Positions 36,716 through 47,190 of a DNA stretch of 64,000 nt are shown here, one piece after another. The notes below the pieces were generated by a model. It was not told where the DNA came from, searched no databases, and saw only the letters and a program-made list of their open reading frames with translations. How positions within the stretch are numbered: the stretch's first letter is position 1; each line of letters opens with the position of its first letter. The stretch comes from Flavihumibacter sp. ZG627 (GTDB lineage: Bacteria > Bacteroidota > Bacteroidia > Chitinophagales > Chitinophagaceae). Location: assembly GCF_000814325.1 (NCBI RefSeq), contig NZ_JPHF01000007.1:1-64000 (forward strand), in the 5' to 3' direction. A program made the position numbers and the translations under genes.

Positions 36716-38947
36716 TTAAATAGGGCTCATTGCAAATTCGGCATCATGGCCTGCCAGCAATCTTTCAATGGCAGTATCATATTTCTTTTTCCAGGAATTA
36801 ATATCGCCCCAGTCTTCCCCATCAATGGTAATATTGCCCGAGCTTACAGTTCCGATCTTCCTGAAAGCTTTTCCAGCGATTGCGGCCTCCAACTTCGACT
36901 GACGTTCCGGATTAACGGATACGATCACCCGACTTTGACCCTCCCCGAAAAGGAATGCATCCTTACGAATGGCGGGGTCAGTATCGATGCTGAATCCGAG
37001 ATCGCGATTAAATCCACTTTCTGCCAGCGTAATGAAAAGTCCACCTTCACTGATATCATGTGCTGAATCAATCAGTTTGTCCTTGATCAATTCACTGATC
37101 GTTTGCTGAAGGGCAAATTCTTCTTCTATATCAAAATGCGGAACCGGCGAATGCTCCACACCCACTATTTTATTTAAGTATTCAGAGCTATTGATACAGT
37201 CTGAACTATTTCCTATAATGTAAATAGCATCACCTTCCTGCTTAAAATCAAGCGTCATTTTATTGTCGACAGAATCCAGCAATCCAACCATTCCAATTGT
37301 AGGTGTTGGGTACACCGGACCATCGGGGTTCTGGTTATAAAAGCTCACATTACCGCCGGTAACCGGGGTATTGAATCTGCGGCATGCGTCACCCATTCCT
37401 TTAATGGCCTGAACAAATTGGTAGTAGACCTGAGGGTCGTAAGGGTTGCCGAAATTCAGGCAGTTGGTAACACCCAGTGGCTCGCCGCCACTGCACACTA
37501 TATTTCTCGCGGCTTCAGCAACTGCTATCATGGCGCCTTTGTAGGGATCGGCATATACATAGCGGCTATTACAATCTGTTGTTACCGCTAGTGCTTTATT
37601 GCTTGGTTTTGCCAGTACTACAGCTGCATCGCTGGGAGCATTGGTGGAAGTATTTCCAGTTCCAACCATGCTGTCATACTGAACATAGATCCAGCGCTTG
37701 GAAGCTATATTGGGGATCTCAACCAATTGGGATGCCACTGCTTTAAGGTCGGCAGGTACCGGCACTTTCGCAGCATCAAAAGAAGCGATCTTCTCGAGGT
37801 ATGCCGGCGCTTCATATGCACGGTCATATACAGGTGCACCGCCGCCAAGTACCAGTTCATAAGCCGGGATGGAAGCCTCCAGTTCACCATGCATATAGAA
37901 ATCGAGGAGTCCGTTATCAGTCACTTCCCCTATCACTGAACAGGGCAGATCCCATTTTTCAAAGATCTTCTCCACCAATGCTTCCTTGCCCTTTTCAACC
38001 ACCATGAGCATGCGCTCCTGGCTCTCACTGAGGAGGAGTTCCCATGTTTTCATATTCTGCTGGCGGGTAGGTACTTTATCAAGGTCGATCCTCATTCCCA
38101 CGCCACCTTTTGCACTCATTTCAGCGGTAGAGCAGATGATGCCCGCAGCACCCATATCCTGCATGCCCACCACTGCGCCAGTTGTTATAACCTCAAGGCA
38201 GGCCTCGAGTAATTTTTTTTCCTGGAAGGGATCACCAACCTGTACCGCTGGCAGTTCCTCGGTACTTTCGGCAGTGATATCAGCAGATGCAAATGAGGCT
38301 CCGCCTATTCCATCCTTACCGGTAGCAGAACCCACAAACATAACCGGGTTGCCTAGTCCTTCAGCAGTGGCACTTACTGTACCGCCCGCCTTTACAATTC
38401 CAACACTCATGGCATTCACGAGTGGATTGGTATGATAGCATTGTTCAAAATATATTTCGCCCCCCACAGTAGGAACACCAAAGCAATTGCCATAATGGCC
38501 AATGCCATGTACCACGCCACCTAAGAGGTGCTGGGTTTTACCTTCCGTGAGTTTACCAAAACGCAGAGAATTCAAAGCGGCAATAGGTCTTGCCCCCATG
38601 GTGAAAATATCCCTGTGAATACCTCCCACACCGGTTGCAGCTCCCTGGAATGGTTCAATGGCCGATGGGTGGTTATGACTCTCGATCTTGAAAACAACGC
38701 CATATCCATCCCCCATATCCATGAGTCCGGCGTTCTCTTCTCCTGCTGCTACCAGCATTTTGCCACCTTCCCTTGGAAGGGTTTTCAACCATTTAATGGA
38801 ATTTTTATAGCTGCAGTGTTCACTCCACATTCCACTGAAGGCGCAGAGTTCATTAAAATTAGGGGTTCGGCCGAGTTTCTCTTTGATCAGTTCAAATTCT
38901 TCGGCGGTAAGACGTAATTGTTGCGCGGTTTTAACGGTTACTTCCAT
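36716..38947 (-). CDS. purL: Phosphoribosylformylglycinamidine synthase, PurL subunit
   Basis: The 743-residue protein is the small-type PurL that makes FGAM from FGAR in purine synthesis and needs separate PurS and PurQ partners. Motifs: the N-terminal linker FSGMWSEHCSYKNS, ATP site ESHNHPSAIEPFQGAATGVGG (within 20-residue span of the family), GDPFQEKKLLEA and GGNVSFYNQ. The start is 23 bases upstream of nothing else; the promoter-like box lies 30 bases further up. No PurS or PurQ is seen nearby. Confidence 0.95.
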   Translation of the reverse strand: MEVTVKTAQQLRLTAEEFELIKEKLGRTPNFNELCAFSGMWSEHCSYKNSIKWLKTLPREGGKMLVAAGEENAGLMDMGDGYGVVFKIESHNHPSAIEPFQGAATGVGGIHRDIFTMGARPIAALNSLRFGKLTEGKTQHLLGGVVHGIGHYGNCFGVPTVGGEIYFEQCYHTNPLVNAMSVGIVKAGGTVSATAEGLGNPVMFVGSATGKDGIGGASFASADITAESTEELPAVQVGDPFQEKKLLEACLEVITTGAVVGMQDMGAAGIICSTAEMSAKGGVGMRIDLDKVPTRQQNMKTWELLLSESQERMLMVVEKGKEALVEKIFEKWDLPCSVIGEVTDNGLLDFYMHGELEASIPAYELVLGGGAPVYDRAYEAPAYLEKIASFDAAKVPVPADLKAVASQLVEIPNIASKRWIYVQYDSMVGTGNTSTNAPSDAAVVLAKPSNKALAVTTDCNSRYVYADPYKGAMIAVAEAARNIVCSGGEPLGVTNCLNFGNPYDPQVYYQFVQAIKGMGDACRRFNTPVTGGNVSFYNQNPDGPVYPTPTIGMVGLLDSVDNKMTLDFKQEGDAIYIIGNSSDCINSSEYLNKIVGVEHSPVPHFDIEEEFALQQTISELIKDKLIDSAHDISEGGLFITLAESGFNRDLGFSIDTDPAIRKDAFLFGEGQSRVIVSVNPERQSKLEAAIAGKAFRKIGTVSSGNITIDGEDWGDINSWKKKYDTAIERLLAGHDAEFAMSPI

Positions 38948-38976
38948 GTTGCTTTTGCGGATGGTGTAAGAAAGCG

Positions 38977-38984
38977 CAAAGGTA
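38977..38984 (-). promoter_or_regulatory. Candidate -7 element for purL
   Basis: The minus strand reads TACCTTTG, 29 bases before the purL ATG; the -33 position is imperfect. It sits next to the 3' end of the glycosyltransferase gene upstream. Confidence 0.45.
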
Positions 38985-39007
38985 AGGTAAGGCAGTGAAT
39001 GCGAAAA

Positions 39008-40153
39008 TTATTGATGCCCTTCAATGCCGGCCACGGCCTGTTTATAATGGGCGATTATTATACTGATATCAAATTGAGCCTTTACCAGCTCCCTTCCTTT
39101 TTTACCCATGCGCATGCGAACGGATGGAGTCATAAGCAGCAGTTCCTCCATCTTTAAGGCAAGGTCAAAAGGATCGCCGGGCTTTGAGAGCAAACCGTTT
39201 TCAAGATGCTTCACCACATCATGGCAGCCCCTTGAATCGGAGGTAACAATCGGCAGTTCCATACTGGCCGCTTCCAGTAAGGAGCGCGGCACACCCTCGT
39301 TATAGGTGGAGGGAAATACAAAGCAATCTGACTCCGAAAGCCATGGCCTTACATCATCCATGAATCCCTCATAACGGAGCAGACCTTCCTTTTCCCACCG
39401 CGCCAGCTCTTCCATTGAAATGGAATCAGGATGATGGGCTTCCACTGACCCGATCAATACTGATCTGAACTTATACCCTTTCTTTCGCAGTAACCTGCAG
39501 GCATCAGCAAATACGCCGATACCCTTGCTTTTTAAGAGACGGCTTGCCATCAGGAAACAAAAATCATCATCCCCACCATCGCTTTTTGAAAGAGGTGAAA
39601 ACCATTCGGTATCAATGCCTTCACCCGGTAGCACACGCGTTTTTTTTATATCGGTAATACCATTACGTGTAAAGAATCCCGCATCCTCATTATTCAGAAA
39701 CCAAACCTCACGGGCACCCTTAAGTGCTTTGCGGTACAATTGCTTCACCATATAATAGAGAATATTCTTTTGCGAAAATGCATATCCAAGTCCGGTTACC
39801 ACTGCAATGGAAGGAATGCCTGCTGCCGTGGCAGCCATGGTTCCATAAATATTTGGTTTGGCAACAAAATGAAATACCAGGTTGGGACGGTATTGCCTGT
39901 AATATTTCTTCGCCTCCCGGTAAAATTGAATATCGGCCAGCGGACTAATCGAGCGGTTATCAAAGTGAAGGGGCTGGTACTGGCATCCTTCCTTGCGGAG
40001 CTTGTCAACAAATGCATCCTCCGGACATAAAACCAGGATACGATGCCCGGCCTGCAGCAGGCTCCGGATCACATCGAGCCTGAAATTATAAACGGACCAT
40101 CCGTTATTGGAAACAAAAGCGATAAGGAGGGATCTGTCTGTTTCAACTTGCAT
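39008..40153 (-). CDS. Family 4-type glycosyltransferase
   Basis: The 381-residue glycosyltransferase has the GT-B form: N-terminal domain with FVSNNGWSVYNFRLDVIRSL, HFVAKPNIYGTMAA and VTGLGYAF, and C-terminal donor-binding domain with MASRLLKSKGIGVFADAC and the EX7E section FVFPSTYNEGVPRSLLEAASMELPIV. The closest relatives act on undecaprenyl-linked sugars in polysaccharide synthesis. The next gene upstream is divergent and membrane-bound. Confidence 0.9.
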   Translation of the reverse strand: MQVETDRSLLIAFVSNNGWSVYNFRLDVIRSLLQAGHRILVLCPEDAFVDKLRKEGCQYQPLHFDNRSISPLADIQFYREAKKYYRQYRPNLVFHFVAKPNIYGTMAATAAGIPSIAVVTGLGYAFSQKNILYYMVKQLYRKALKGAREVWFLNNEDAGFFTRNGITDIKKTRVLPGEGIDTEWFSPLSKSDGGDDDFCFLMASRLLKSKGIGVFADACRLLRKKGYKFRSVLIGSVEAHHPDSISMEELARWEKEGLLRYEGFMDDVRPWLSESDCFVFPSTYNEGVPRSLLEAASMELPIVTSDSRGCHDVVKHLENGLLSKPGDPFDLALKMEELLLMTPSVRMRMGKKGRELVKAQFDISIIIAHYKQAVAGIEGHQ

Positions 40154-40208
40154 TCGGCCACATTAAAGCCAAATGTATAGATTTGAAAAGGAAAATCAAG
40201 AAACCCGG

Positions 40209-41486
40209 ATGGATATATACCTGCGCTACTTCATTGTTTTGATCATTGTTTTGTTGCTAACGCGATGGCTCACCCGAAAAGCTGAGCCGCGTTTCAGTTT
40301 ACAGCAATTGCTTCTTGCCATGGCAGCAAAGATCATCATGGGTTCACTTTATGGATTTGTCTTCCTTCGGTTTTATGGCGGCGATGATACCTGGTTCATC
40401 AATGGCGACAGCATGAATGAACTCGATAAACTCCTTAATCGTCCTGCCTATTTTTTTGAAGATGTAGATATATTCCGACTTGTATCAGAGAATGGCTGGG
40501 CAGGGGGATTGGCAGTTTTCCAGATGAAAATGGAGCAGGCCCTCATCATCAAGCCCCTTGCCATAGTAAACCTTATATCGGGCGGCAACTATTATATTAA
40601 TGTGGTTGCCTTCAGCGGTATTAGTTTCTGGGGACATTTCTGGCTTTACCAGGCATGCCTGGCTGCCTGGCCCCAACTTAAGCGATGGCTGTTCATATTG
40701 ATCTTTCTTTATCCCCCCACCCTGTTCTGGCTTAGCGGCATAAGATCGGATGCCTGGCTATTCTTCTTTTTCGGACTCCTTATATATATATATGGAAAAT
40801 GGTTGGCCAGGGGCAAAGCCGGTTACCTGATGCTGACCATCCTGGCACTGGCAGGAATCAGTTTCATCCGCGCGCCGCTGGTAGCCGTCATCATCCCATC
40901 GCTTGTGGCCTGGTGGTTGGTGGTGAAAAAACAAAAGCCCCAGGTAAAAGCATTTGTCCCGGTGCATATGATCGCGATGGTGATATTTTTCCTGAGCGGA
41001 TTATTGCCCTCCCCCCTCAACCTGCCTGAAATGGTTGCGGAAAAGCAAGCCTCATTCTTTACGCTGGAAGGAAAAACAAGGGTCAGCCTCCACCGGCTGG
41101 AACCATCTCCCGCATCATTTATAAAGTTGCTGCCCATGGCAGCCGACAATGCCTTTCTGCAACCGCGTCCATGGAATGCCAGCGGCGCCCTTCAATTGCT
41201 GATGGTGGTCCAGAACCTGGTTCTGCTCGGATTATTCCTGACGCTTATTGCACGTCGTTACCCCGGCAGGGCTCTCCTTGCCCCTTACCCTATGGCGGCC
41301 GTGCTCGCCTACACCGCCCTCCTCACCTGCCTCTTCATAGGCTATACCATTCCATTCCCCGGTGCACTGGTGCGCTACAGGGCGATCCCTGAATTATGCC
41401 TGCTGATCTGGCTGAGTCTGGCGGCCGGGGGGCATAAAATTTCACATTATAAATTAATTAATGTTTATAAAAACAGAGGTTTCTGA
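40209..41486 (+). CDS. Polytopic membrane protein, possibly polysaccharide-related
   Basis: About 425 residues with 9-11 hydrophobic segments. The start at MDIYLRYFIVLIIVLLL (40209) is preferred to the ATG at 40173, which adds a polar tail. The loops RFYGGDDTWFINGD and LFWLSGIRSDAWLF are like those of Wzy-type or GT-C-type membrane proteins that handle lipid-linked sugars, but the match is weak. It is divergent from the glycosyltransferase, which supports a polysaccharide role. Confidence 0.65.
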   Translation: MDIYLRYFIVLIIVLLLTRWLTRKAEPRFSLQQLLLAMAAKIIMGSLYGFVFLRFYGGDDTWFINGDSMNELDKLLNRPAYFFEDVDIFRLVSENGWAGGLAVFQMKMEQALIIKPLAIVNLISGGNYYINVVAFSGISFWGHFWLYQACLAAWPQLKRWLFILIFLYPPTLFWLSGIRSDAWLFFFFGLLIYIYGKWLARGKAGYLMLTILALAGISFIRAPLVAVIIPSLVAWWLVVKKQKPQVKAFVPVHMIAMVIFFLSGLLPSPLNLPEMVAEKQASFFTLEGKTRVSLHRLEPSPASFIKLLPMAADNAFLQPRPWNASGALQLLMVVQNLVLLGLFLTLIARRYPGRALLAPYPMAAVLAYTALLTCLFIGYTIPFPGALVRYRAIPELCLLIWLSLAAGGHKISHYKLINVYKNRGF

Positions 41487-41619
41487 TATTTATTCTGCAC
41501 GAAAAGGATGATTTGCATCATTTTTTTACTCAACTTAGAGGAAATTTTTGAAAACCCTGTTAAGGGTCCTTCAAAAAGCTGAGATTATCATTTTTTTCAA
41601 TAGCTAAAATTAATTCTTA

Positions 41620-43809
41620 ATGTCATTACGTTTCAGTGCTTTAGAAGGCATCAATGAAGGAAAAGAAGTGGAAGTTTCGGGATCTGCCAAGATTACTGCG
41701 ATTTTTGGGGAGAATGTTTTCACCATCCAGAAGGCCAGGGCCTTTTTGAGTGATGAAGGCTATAAAAGTCTGCTCGCCTCCATTCGCGGTGGAAAGAAAA
41801 TTGACCGCAATGTTGCCAACCAGGTTGCAGCAGGTATCCGCCAGTGGGCAGAAACAAAAGGTGTAACGCATTACACGCACTGGTTTCAGCCATTAACAGG
41901 AACTACAGCCGAAAAGCATGATTCGTTTTTCACATTGAAAGGAGATGGTACCGCCATTGAAGAATTTGATGGTGCCGCGCTCATCCAGCAGGAACCTGAT
42001 GCTTCCTCATTCCCCAGCGGTGGTATCCGTGCAACTTTCGAAGCCCGTGGTTATACTGCATGGGATCCTTCTTCTCCGGCCTTTATCATGGAGATCGGCA
42101 ATGGCCGCACACTCTGTATCCCAACCATATTTGTTTCTTATACCGGCGAAACACTTGATTATAAAGCGCCGCTTCTCAAATCACTGGAAGCCCTCAATAA
42201 GCATGCTGTTGATGTTGCCAATTACTTCGATAAAAATGTAAACCGCGTTTCTGCAACCCTTGGATGGGAGCAGGAATATTTCGTGATAGATGAGGCCATG
42301 TTCAATGCAAGGCCCGACCTGGTGCTTAGCGGAAGAACCGTTTTTGGTCATGCGCCTGCAAAGGGACAGCAGCTGGAGGATCATTATTTTGGCTCCATCC
42401 CCGAGCGTATCTATGCCTTCATGCGCGATTTCGAGAACGAATCTTACAAACTGGGTATTCCCCTGCGTACACGACATAATGAAGTTGCCCCGGCACAGTT
42501 CGAATGTGCCCCCATCTTTGAAGAAGTGAGTGTTGCTGTTGACCATAACACCCTGCTCATGGACGTAATGGATCGTGTTGCGCGTCGTCACAAACTTCGT
42601 GTACTGGTTCACGAAAAACCATTCGCCGGAATCAACGGTAGTGGTAAGCATAACAACTGGAGCATGTCAACCGATACCGGTGTTAACCTTCTTGCTCCCG
42701 GCAAAACGCCTAAGACAAATCTCATGTTCCTGACTTTCTTCGTGAACACGATCAAAGCGGTTCATGATTATGCTGATGTTCTTCGTGCATGCATCGCATC
42801 TGCAGGAAATGACCATCGTCTTGGTGCAAACGAAGCCCCTCCTGCTATCATCTCAGTATTTGTTGGTGGTTACCTCAGCAATGTATTGTCAGAAATAAAG
42901 GAAAGAGTGAGTGCAAAATTCGATGAGCAGGATGAGGCCATCTTAAAGCTCGACCTGCATCGCAGCATTCCGGAATTGCTCCTTGACAATACCGATCGTA
43001 ACCGTACTTCTCCTTTTGCCTTCACGGGTAATAAGTTTGAGTTCCGTGCCGTTGGTTCTTCTGCCAATTGCGCAAACCCGATGACCGTTCTGAATACCAT
43101 CATGGCGGAAACCCTTAAGCAATTCAAGAAGGATGTTGACGGGCTGATCGAGAAAGGTGAAAAGAAAGAGATCGCTATCATGCATGTGATCCGCGAATAT
43201 ATTGTTGCGAGTGATAAGGTTCTTTTTGAAGGTGACGGATACAGTGATGAGTGGGCAGCAGAAGCTGGTCGCCGTGGACTTCCAAATGTGAAGACCACCC
43301 CGCTGGCACTTGATGCAATGGTTACCGACAAAACCAAGAATCTCTATGAGAGCAATGATGTTCTTACACACGTAGAACTGGAAGCACGTCATGAGATCGA
43401 ACTCGAGAAATACATCAAGCATGTACAAATTGAAGCGAGGATCATGGGTGAACTTTGTACCAGTCATGTATTGCCTGCAGCAATCAAATACCAGAATATC
43501 CTTATCAGCAATATCAGTGGATTAAAAGAGATCGGCCTGAAAGAAAGCAGCTATGCTAACCAATTGCAGATCCTTGAAAAGATCAGCGAGCATATCAACA
43601 TACTGAGTGATCTCGTAGAGAAACTCATCGAAGCTCGTAAAGTTTGTAACAAAATTGAAAATACAAGGGAAAAAGCAATCGCCTACGAAAGCCAGGTTAA
43701 AGCACCTTACTTTGATTCTATCAGGTACAGGGTCGACAAACTGGAACTATTGGTGGACGATAGCCATTGGATGCTGCCTAAATACAGGGAGATGCTTTTC
43801 CTGAGATAA
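41620..43809 (+). CDS. glnN: Type III glutamine synthetase
   Basis: The 729-residue enzyme makes glutamine from glutamate, ammonia and ATP. It is the large GSIII form typical of Bacteroidota and cyanobacteria. Key sections: the long N-terminal domain, LGWEQEYFVIDE and RTRHNEVAPAQFECAPIFEE (metal and glutamate binding), HEKPFAGINGSGKHNNWSM (ATP), and ANEAPPAIISVFVGG. It ends in a terminator and is transcribed alone. Confidence 0.97.
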   Translation: MSLRFSALEGINEGKEVEVSGSAKITAIFGENVFTIQKARAFLSDEGYKSLLASIRGGKKIDRNVANQVAAGIRQWAETKGVTHYTHWFQPLTGTTAEKHDSFFTLKGDGTAIEEFDGAALIQQEPDASSFPSGGIRATFEARGYTAWDPSSPAFIMEIGNGRTLCIPTIFVSYTGETLDYKAPLLKSLEALNKHAVDVANYFDKNVNRVSATLGWEQEYFVIDEAMFNARPDLVLSGRTVFGHAPAKGQQLEDHYFGSIPERIYAFMRDFENESYKLGIPLRTRHNEVAPAQFECAPIFEEVSVAVDHNTLLMDVMDRVARRHKLRVLVHEKPFAGINGSGKHNNWSMSTDTGVNLLAPGKTPKTNLMFLTFFVNTIKAVHDYADVLRACIASAGNDHRLGANEAPPAIISVFVGGYLSNVLSEIKERVSAKFDEQDEAILKLDLHRSIPELLLDNTDRNRTSPFAFTGNKFEFRAVGSSANCANPMTVLNTIMAETLKQFKKDVDGLIEKGEKKEIAIMHVIREYIVASDKVLFEGDGYSDEWAAEAGRRGLPNVKTTPLALDAMVTDKTKNLYESNDVLTHVELEARHEIELEKYIKHVQIEARIMGELCTSHVLPAAIKYQNILISNISGLKEIGLKESSYANQLQILEKISEHINILSDLVEKLIEARKVCNKIENTREKAIAYESQVKAPYFDSIRYRVDKLELLVDDSHWMLPKYREMLFLR

Positions 43810-43838
43810 TCACTATAACCAAAACTAACATTGCTTCC

Positions 43839-43862
43839 AGCCCGTTTCAACTGAAACGGGCT
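43839..43862 (+). terminator. Terminator between glnN and cmk
   Basis: Stem agcccgtttca (43839-43849) with tgaaacgggct (43852-43862), followed by T-run. It lies 29 bases after the glnN stop and only 5 bases before the convergent cmk stop, so it mainly serves glnN. Confidence 0.85.
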
Positions 43863-43866
43863 TTTT

Positions 43867-44553
43867 TTATTGTAGTTTTTCTTTCACCCATTTCTGTGCA
43901 ATGCGGAGCTGTTCCTCCATGGTAACTTTTGAATTGTCAAGAACCAGCGCGTCATCGGCCTGGCGAAGGGGACTCACCTCGCGGTTGCTGTCAATATAAT
44001 CACGCATTTCGAGGTTATTCTTTACTTCCTCAATCGTTATGTTAGGATTTTTTTCAAACAGCTCACGAAATCTTCTTTCCACCCTCACTGCATTATCTGC
44101 CGTCATGAATATTTTCAATTCAGCTTTGGGAAAAACAACCGTGCCTATATCGCGTCCATCCATAACAATTCCTTTCTTCCGGCCCATCTCCTGTTGTTGC
44201 TTAACGGCAAATGTCCTCACTTCCCTGATAGCAGCGATCTCACTCACCTTTTCTGCAATAACCAGATCACGTATTACGTATTCAACATTCTCATCATTAA
44301 GGAATATTTCAGACTGTTCACTCACTTCATTGAAACGAAAATCAAGCTGTATGTTCGCTAATGCTTCTTCTACCTCTGTAGTATCGGTCCAGTCAATATG
44401 GTTTCTTAAGAAGTACAGCGTGATCGCACGATACATGGCGCCACTATCGATATATACATAGTTGAGTTCTTTTGCGAGCTGCCGCGCAAGGGTACTTTTG
44501 CCACAACTACTCCAGCCATCAATGGTAATGATTATCTTTTTCTTCGGTGCCAT
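43867..44553 (-). CDS. cmk: Cytidylate kinase
   Basis: The 228-residue enzyme phosphorylates CMP and dCMP. The start at MAPKKKIIITIDGWSSCGKST is chosen: P-loop DGWSSCGKST (12-21). An ATG at 44616 would place the promoter box inside the coding frame. The LID and core sections MDGRDIGTVVFPKAELKIFM and DNSKVTMEEQL are typical. Note that the P-loop reads GWSSCGKST where many have GPAGSGKST. Confidence 0.93.
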   Translation of the reverse strand: MAPKKKIIITIDGWSSCGKSTLARQLAKELNYVYIDSGAMYRAITLYFLRNHIDWTDTTEVEEALANIQLDFRFNEVSEQSEIFLNDENVEYVIRDLVIAEKVSEIAAIREVRTFAVKQQQEMGRKKGIVMDGRDIGTVVFPKAELKIFMTADNAVRVERRFRELFEKNPNITIEEVKNNLEMRDYIDSNREVSPLRQADDALVLDNSKVTMEEQLRIAQKWVKEKLQ

Positions 44554-44557
44554 TTTA

Positions 44558-44565
44558 CAAAGATA
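44558..44565 (-). promoter_or_regulatory. TAnnTTTG box 4 bases before the cmk start
   Basis: The minus strand reads TATCTTTG, then TAAA, then ATG. If this box is used, the transcript starts at or next to the A of the start codon. Confidence 0.5.
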
Positions 44566-44575
44566 GTAAAACAAA

Positions 44576-44600
44576 AAAGGCCGTCGCATCGACGGCCTTT
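44576..44600 (-). terminator. Terminator of clpC
   Basis: Stem aaaggccgtc (44576-44585) with gacggccttt (44591-44600), 5-nt loop and a T-run on the minus strand. It lies 19 bases after the clpC stop, between clpC and the cmk promoter. Confidence 0.85.
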
Positions 44601-44619
44601 GATGTTGTATATTCAATAA

Positions 44620-47154
44620 CTATGCTTCTGATTTTTCCTTTTTCGGAGGCGAAGACTCCTTAAGACTAAACCTGATCTTGTTCTGCTCTTTATCGAGGTC
44701 GGCAATAAGTATATCACCATCCTTGATCGTCATATTCAGGATCTCTTCTGCCAAAGGATCTTCCAGGTATTTCTGCAGCGCCCTGTGAAGAGGCCTTGCG
44801 CCAAACTGCTGGTCATATCCTTTTTCTGCAATGAAGTTCTTGGCTTCTTCTGTAAGCTCAAGAGAGAATCCAAGATTCTTCAGGCGCTTCATTACTCCGG
44901 CCAGCAGGATATCAATTATCTGGAAGATATGCTCCTTGGTGAGTGAATTGAACACGATCACATCATCGATCCTGTTCAGGAATTCGGGTGAGAATGTGCG
45001 CTTCAATGCCTTCTCGATAACCGCCTTATTATTCTCATCACTGCTGGCGGTTCTCGCTGAAGTGGCAAATCCAACTCCTTCCCCAAAATCCTTCAACTGG
45101 CGTACACCAATGTTAGAGGTCATGATGATAAGACTGTTCTTGAAGTCTACCTTCCTACCGAGGCCGTCGGTCAGTTGTCCATCATCAAGTACCTGCAACA
45201 GGATATTATAAATATCGGGGTGTGCCTTTTCGATCTCGTCGAGCAGGATCACAGAATATGGCTTACGGCGAACCTTCTCGGTAAGCTGACCACCTTCTTC
45301 ATATCCTACATATCCGGGAGGGGCACCAATCAGTCTGCTGATCGTGAACTTCTCCATGTATTCACTCATATCGATCCGCACCAATGCATCTTCACTGTCA
45401 AAAAGATAACGTGCCAATGAACGGGCGAGTTCGGTTTTACCAACACCGGTTGGTCCGAGAAAAATAAATGTACCCACTGGCTTCTTAGGATCTTTCAATC
45501 CAACACGGTTACGCTGGATGGCCTTCACCACTTTCTGGATCGCCTCTTCCTGTCCAACAACCATATCCGCCATATCAGTAGCCATCTTCTTCAGCTTCTC
45601 GCTTTCTGCCTGAACCATTCGCTTAACAGGGATACCTGTCATCATGCTCACCACTTCAGCAATATCATCTTCGCTAATGGGGAAACGCTTATGCTTACTT
45701 TCTTCTTCCCACTGCGATTTGGCCCGCTCGAGGTCTTCCTGTAAACGTTTTTCCGTATCTCTCAGTGAAGCAGCTTCTTCAAACTTCTGGCTCTTCACAA
45801 CACGGTTCTTTTCATTCTTCACGTCCTCGATCTTTCTTTCGAGTTCAAGGATCTCCTCGGGCACGTTGATATTCTTCAGGTGAACACGTGCACCAACTTC
45901 ATCCAATACGTCAATTGCCTTATCGGGAAGAAGCCTGTCCGTCATATAACGGTCGCTCAGTTTCACACAGGCATTGATAGCATCATCAGAATAATTGACG
46001 TTGTGATAATCTTCGTATTTCGATTTGATATTGTTAAGAATAAGAATGGTTTCTTCCACACTTGGCGGATCTACCATCACTTTCTGGAACCGACGGTCCA
46101 ATGCACCATCCTTCTCGATGTACATACGATATTCATCAAGCGTGGAGGCACCAATGCATTGCAACTCACCTCTTGCGAGGGCGGGCTTGAATATATTGGA
46201 TGCATCAAGTGAACCACTTGCACCACCCGCACCTACTATCGTATGGATCTCATCAATGAACAGGATCACATCACGGTTCTTCTCCAGTTCATTCATGATA
46301 GCTTTCATCCTTTCTTCAAACTGTCCGCGGTATTTGGTACCGGCAACCAGCGCTGCCAGGTCGAGCGATATAACTCTTTTATCAAACAATACCCTCGATA
46401 CTTTACGCTGTACAATACGAAGTGCAAGACCTTCAACGATAGCCGTCTTACCAACACCAGGTTCTCCGATAAGGATAGGGTTGTTTTTCTTACGCCTGCT
46501 AAGGATCTGTGATACACGCTCAATTTCATACTCACGTCCTACGATAGGATCGAGTGCATTTGTTTCTGCCAGCCGGGTGATATCTCTTCCGAAATTATCA
46601 AGTACCGGTGTCTTGCTTTTTGTTGCTCCCGTTGCCTTTGCCTTTTGCTGACTGTATTTCTTTTCCTCATCAAAGTCGTCTTCATTCTCATCCTGGAATT
46701 CACTTCTTACGTCATTGCTTTTTACCACGCCTAATTCATTGCGGAAAAGATCATAGTCCACATCAAACTGGTTGAGGATCTGGGTAGCAATATTTTCTTT
46801 GTTTTTCAATATAGATAGCATCAGGTGTTCGGTTTCTACAGTTGGACTTTTAAGTGCCTTTGCTTCAAGTACCGTTACACGAATCACTTTCTCCGCCTGC
46901 TTGGTAAGCGGCAGACTATTGATGTTAGCAATATTCTTTCCTGTTTTATCTTTTACCGCGAGTTCAACTTCTTTGCGGAGTTCATAAAGGTCAACATTGA
47001 AACTTTTTAGAATACGGACAGCGGTGTTGTCACCTTCTCTTATCAGTCCCAGCAGCAAGTGCTCCGTACCGATAAAATCATTCCCCAATCGCAACGCTTC
47101 CTCCCTGCTGAACGAGATGATCTCTTTTACCTGGGCTGAAAAATTGTTGTCCAT
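44620..47154 (-). CDS. clpC: ClpC-type ATP-dependent Clp protease ATPase subunit
   Basis: The 844-residue AAA+ unfoldase works with ClpP. Order: two Clp-N repeats (1-145), AAA1 with GEPGVGKTAIVEG, UVR domain (EILELERKIEDVKNEKNRVV, which binds adaptors), AAA2 with GPTGVGKTELARS and IGAPPGYVGYEEGG, and C-terminal ClpB_D2-small. Length and the UVR domain mark it as ClpC and not ClpA or ClpB. An ATG at 47154 fits. Confidence 0.96.
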   Translation of the reverse strand: MDNNFSAQVKEIISFSREEALRLGNDFIGTEHLLLGLIREGDNTAVRILKSFNVDLYELRKEVELAVKDKTGKNIANINSLPLTKQAEKVIRVTVLEAKALKSPTVETEHLMLSILKNKENIATQILNQFDVDYDLFRNELGVVKSNDVRSEFQDENEDDFDEEKKYSQQKAKATGATKSKTPVLDNFGRDITRLAETNALDPIVGREYEIERVSQILSRRKKNNPILIGEPGVGKTAIVEGLALRIVQRKVSRVLFDKRVISLDLAALVAGTKYRGQFEERMKAIMNELEKNRDVILFIDEIHTIVGAGGASGSLDASNIFKPALARGELQCIGASTLDEYRMYIEKDGALDRRFQKVMVDPPSVEETILILNNIKSKYEDYHNVNYSDDAINACVKLSDRYMTDRLLPDKAIDVLDEVGARVHLKNINVPEEILELERKIEDVKNEKNRVVKSQKFEEAASLRDTEKRLQEDLERAKSQWEEESKHKRFPISEDDIAEVVSMMTGIPVKRMVQAESEKLKKMATDMADMVVGQEEAIQKVVKAIQRNRVGLKDPKKPVGTFIFLGPTGVGKTELARSLARYLFDSEDALVRIDMSEYMEKFTISRLIGAPPGYVGYEEGGQLTEKVRRKPYSVILLDEIEKAHPDIYNILLQVLDDGQLTDGLGRKVDFKNSLIIMTSNIGVRQLKDFGEGVGFATSARTASSDENNKAVIEKALKRTFSPEFLNRIDDVIVFNSLTKEHIFQIIDILLAGVMKRLKNLGFSLELTEEAKNFIAEKGYDQQFGARPLHRALQKYLEDPLAEEILNMTIKDGDILIADLDKEQNKIRFSLKESSPPKKEKSEA

Positions 47155-47190
47155 TTTATAAGTTGTTGTGTGTTATACAATAATAACGAA

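Noticed and set aside
42870-43467. Long minus-strand frames inside glnN.
   Set aside because: Antisense shadows of the conserved type III glutamine synthetase.
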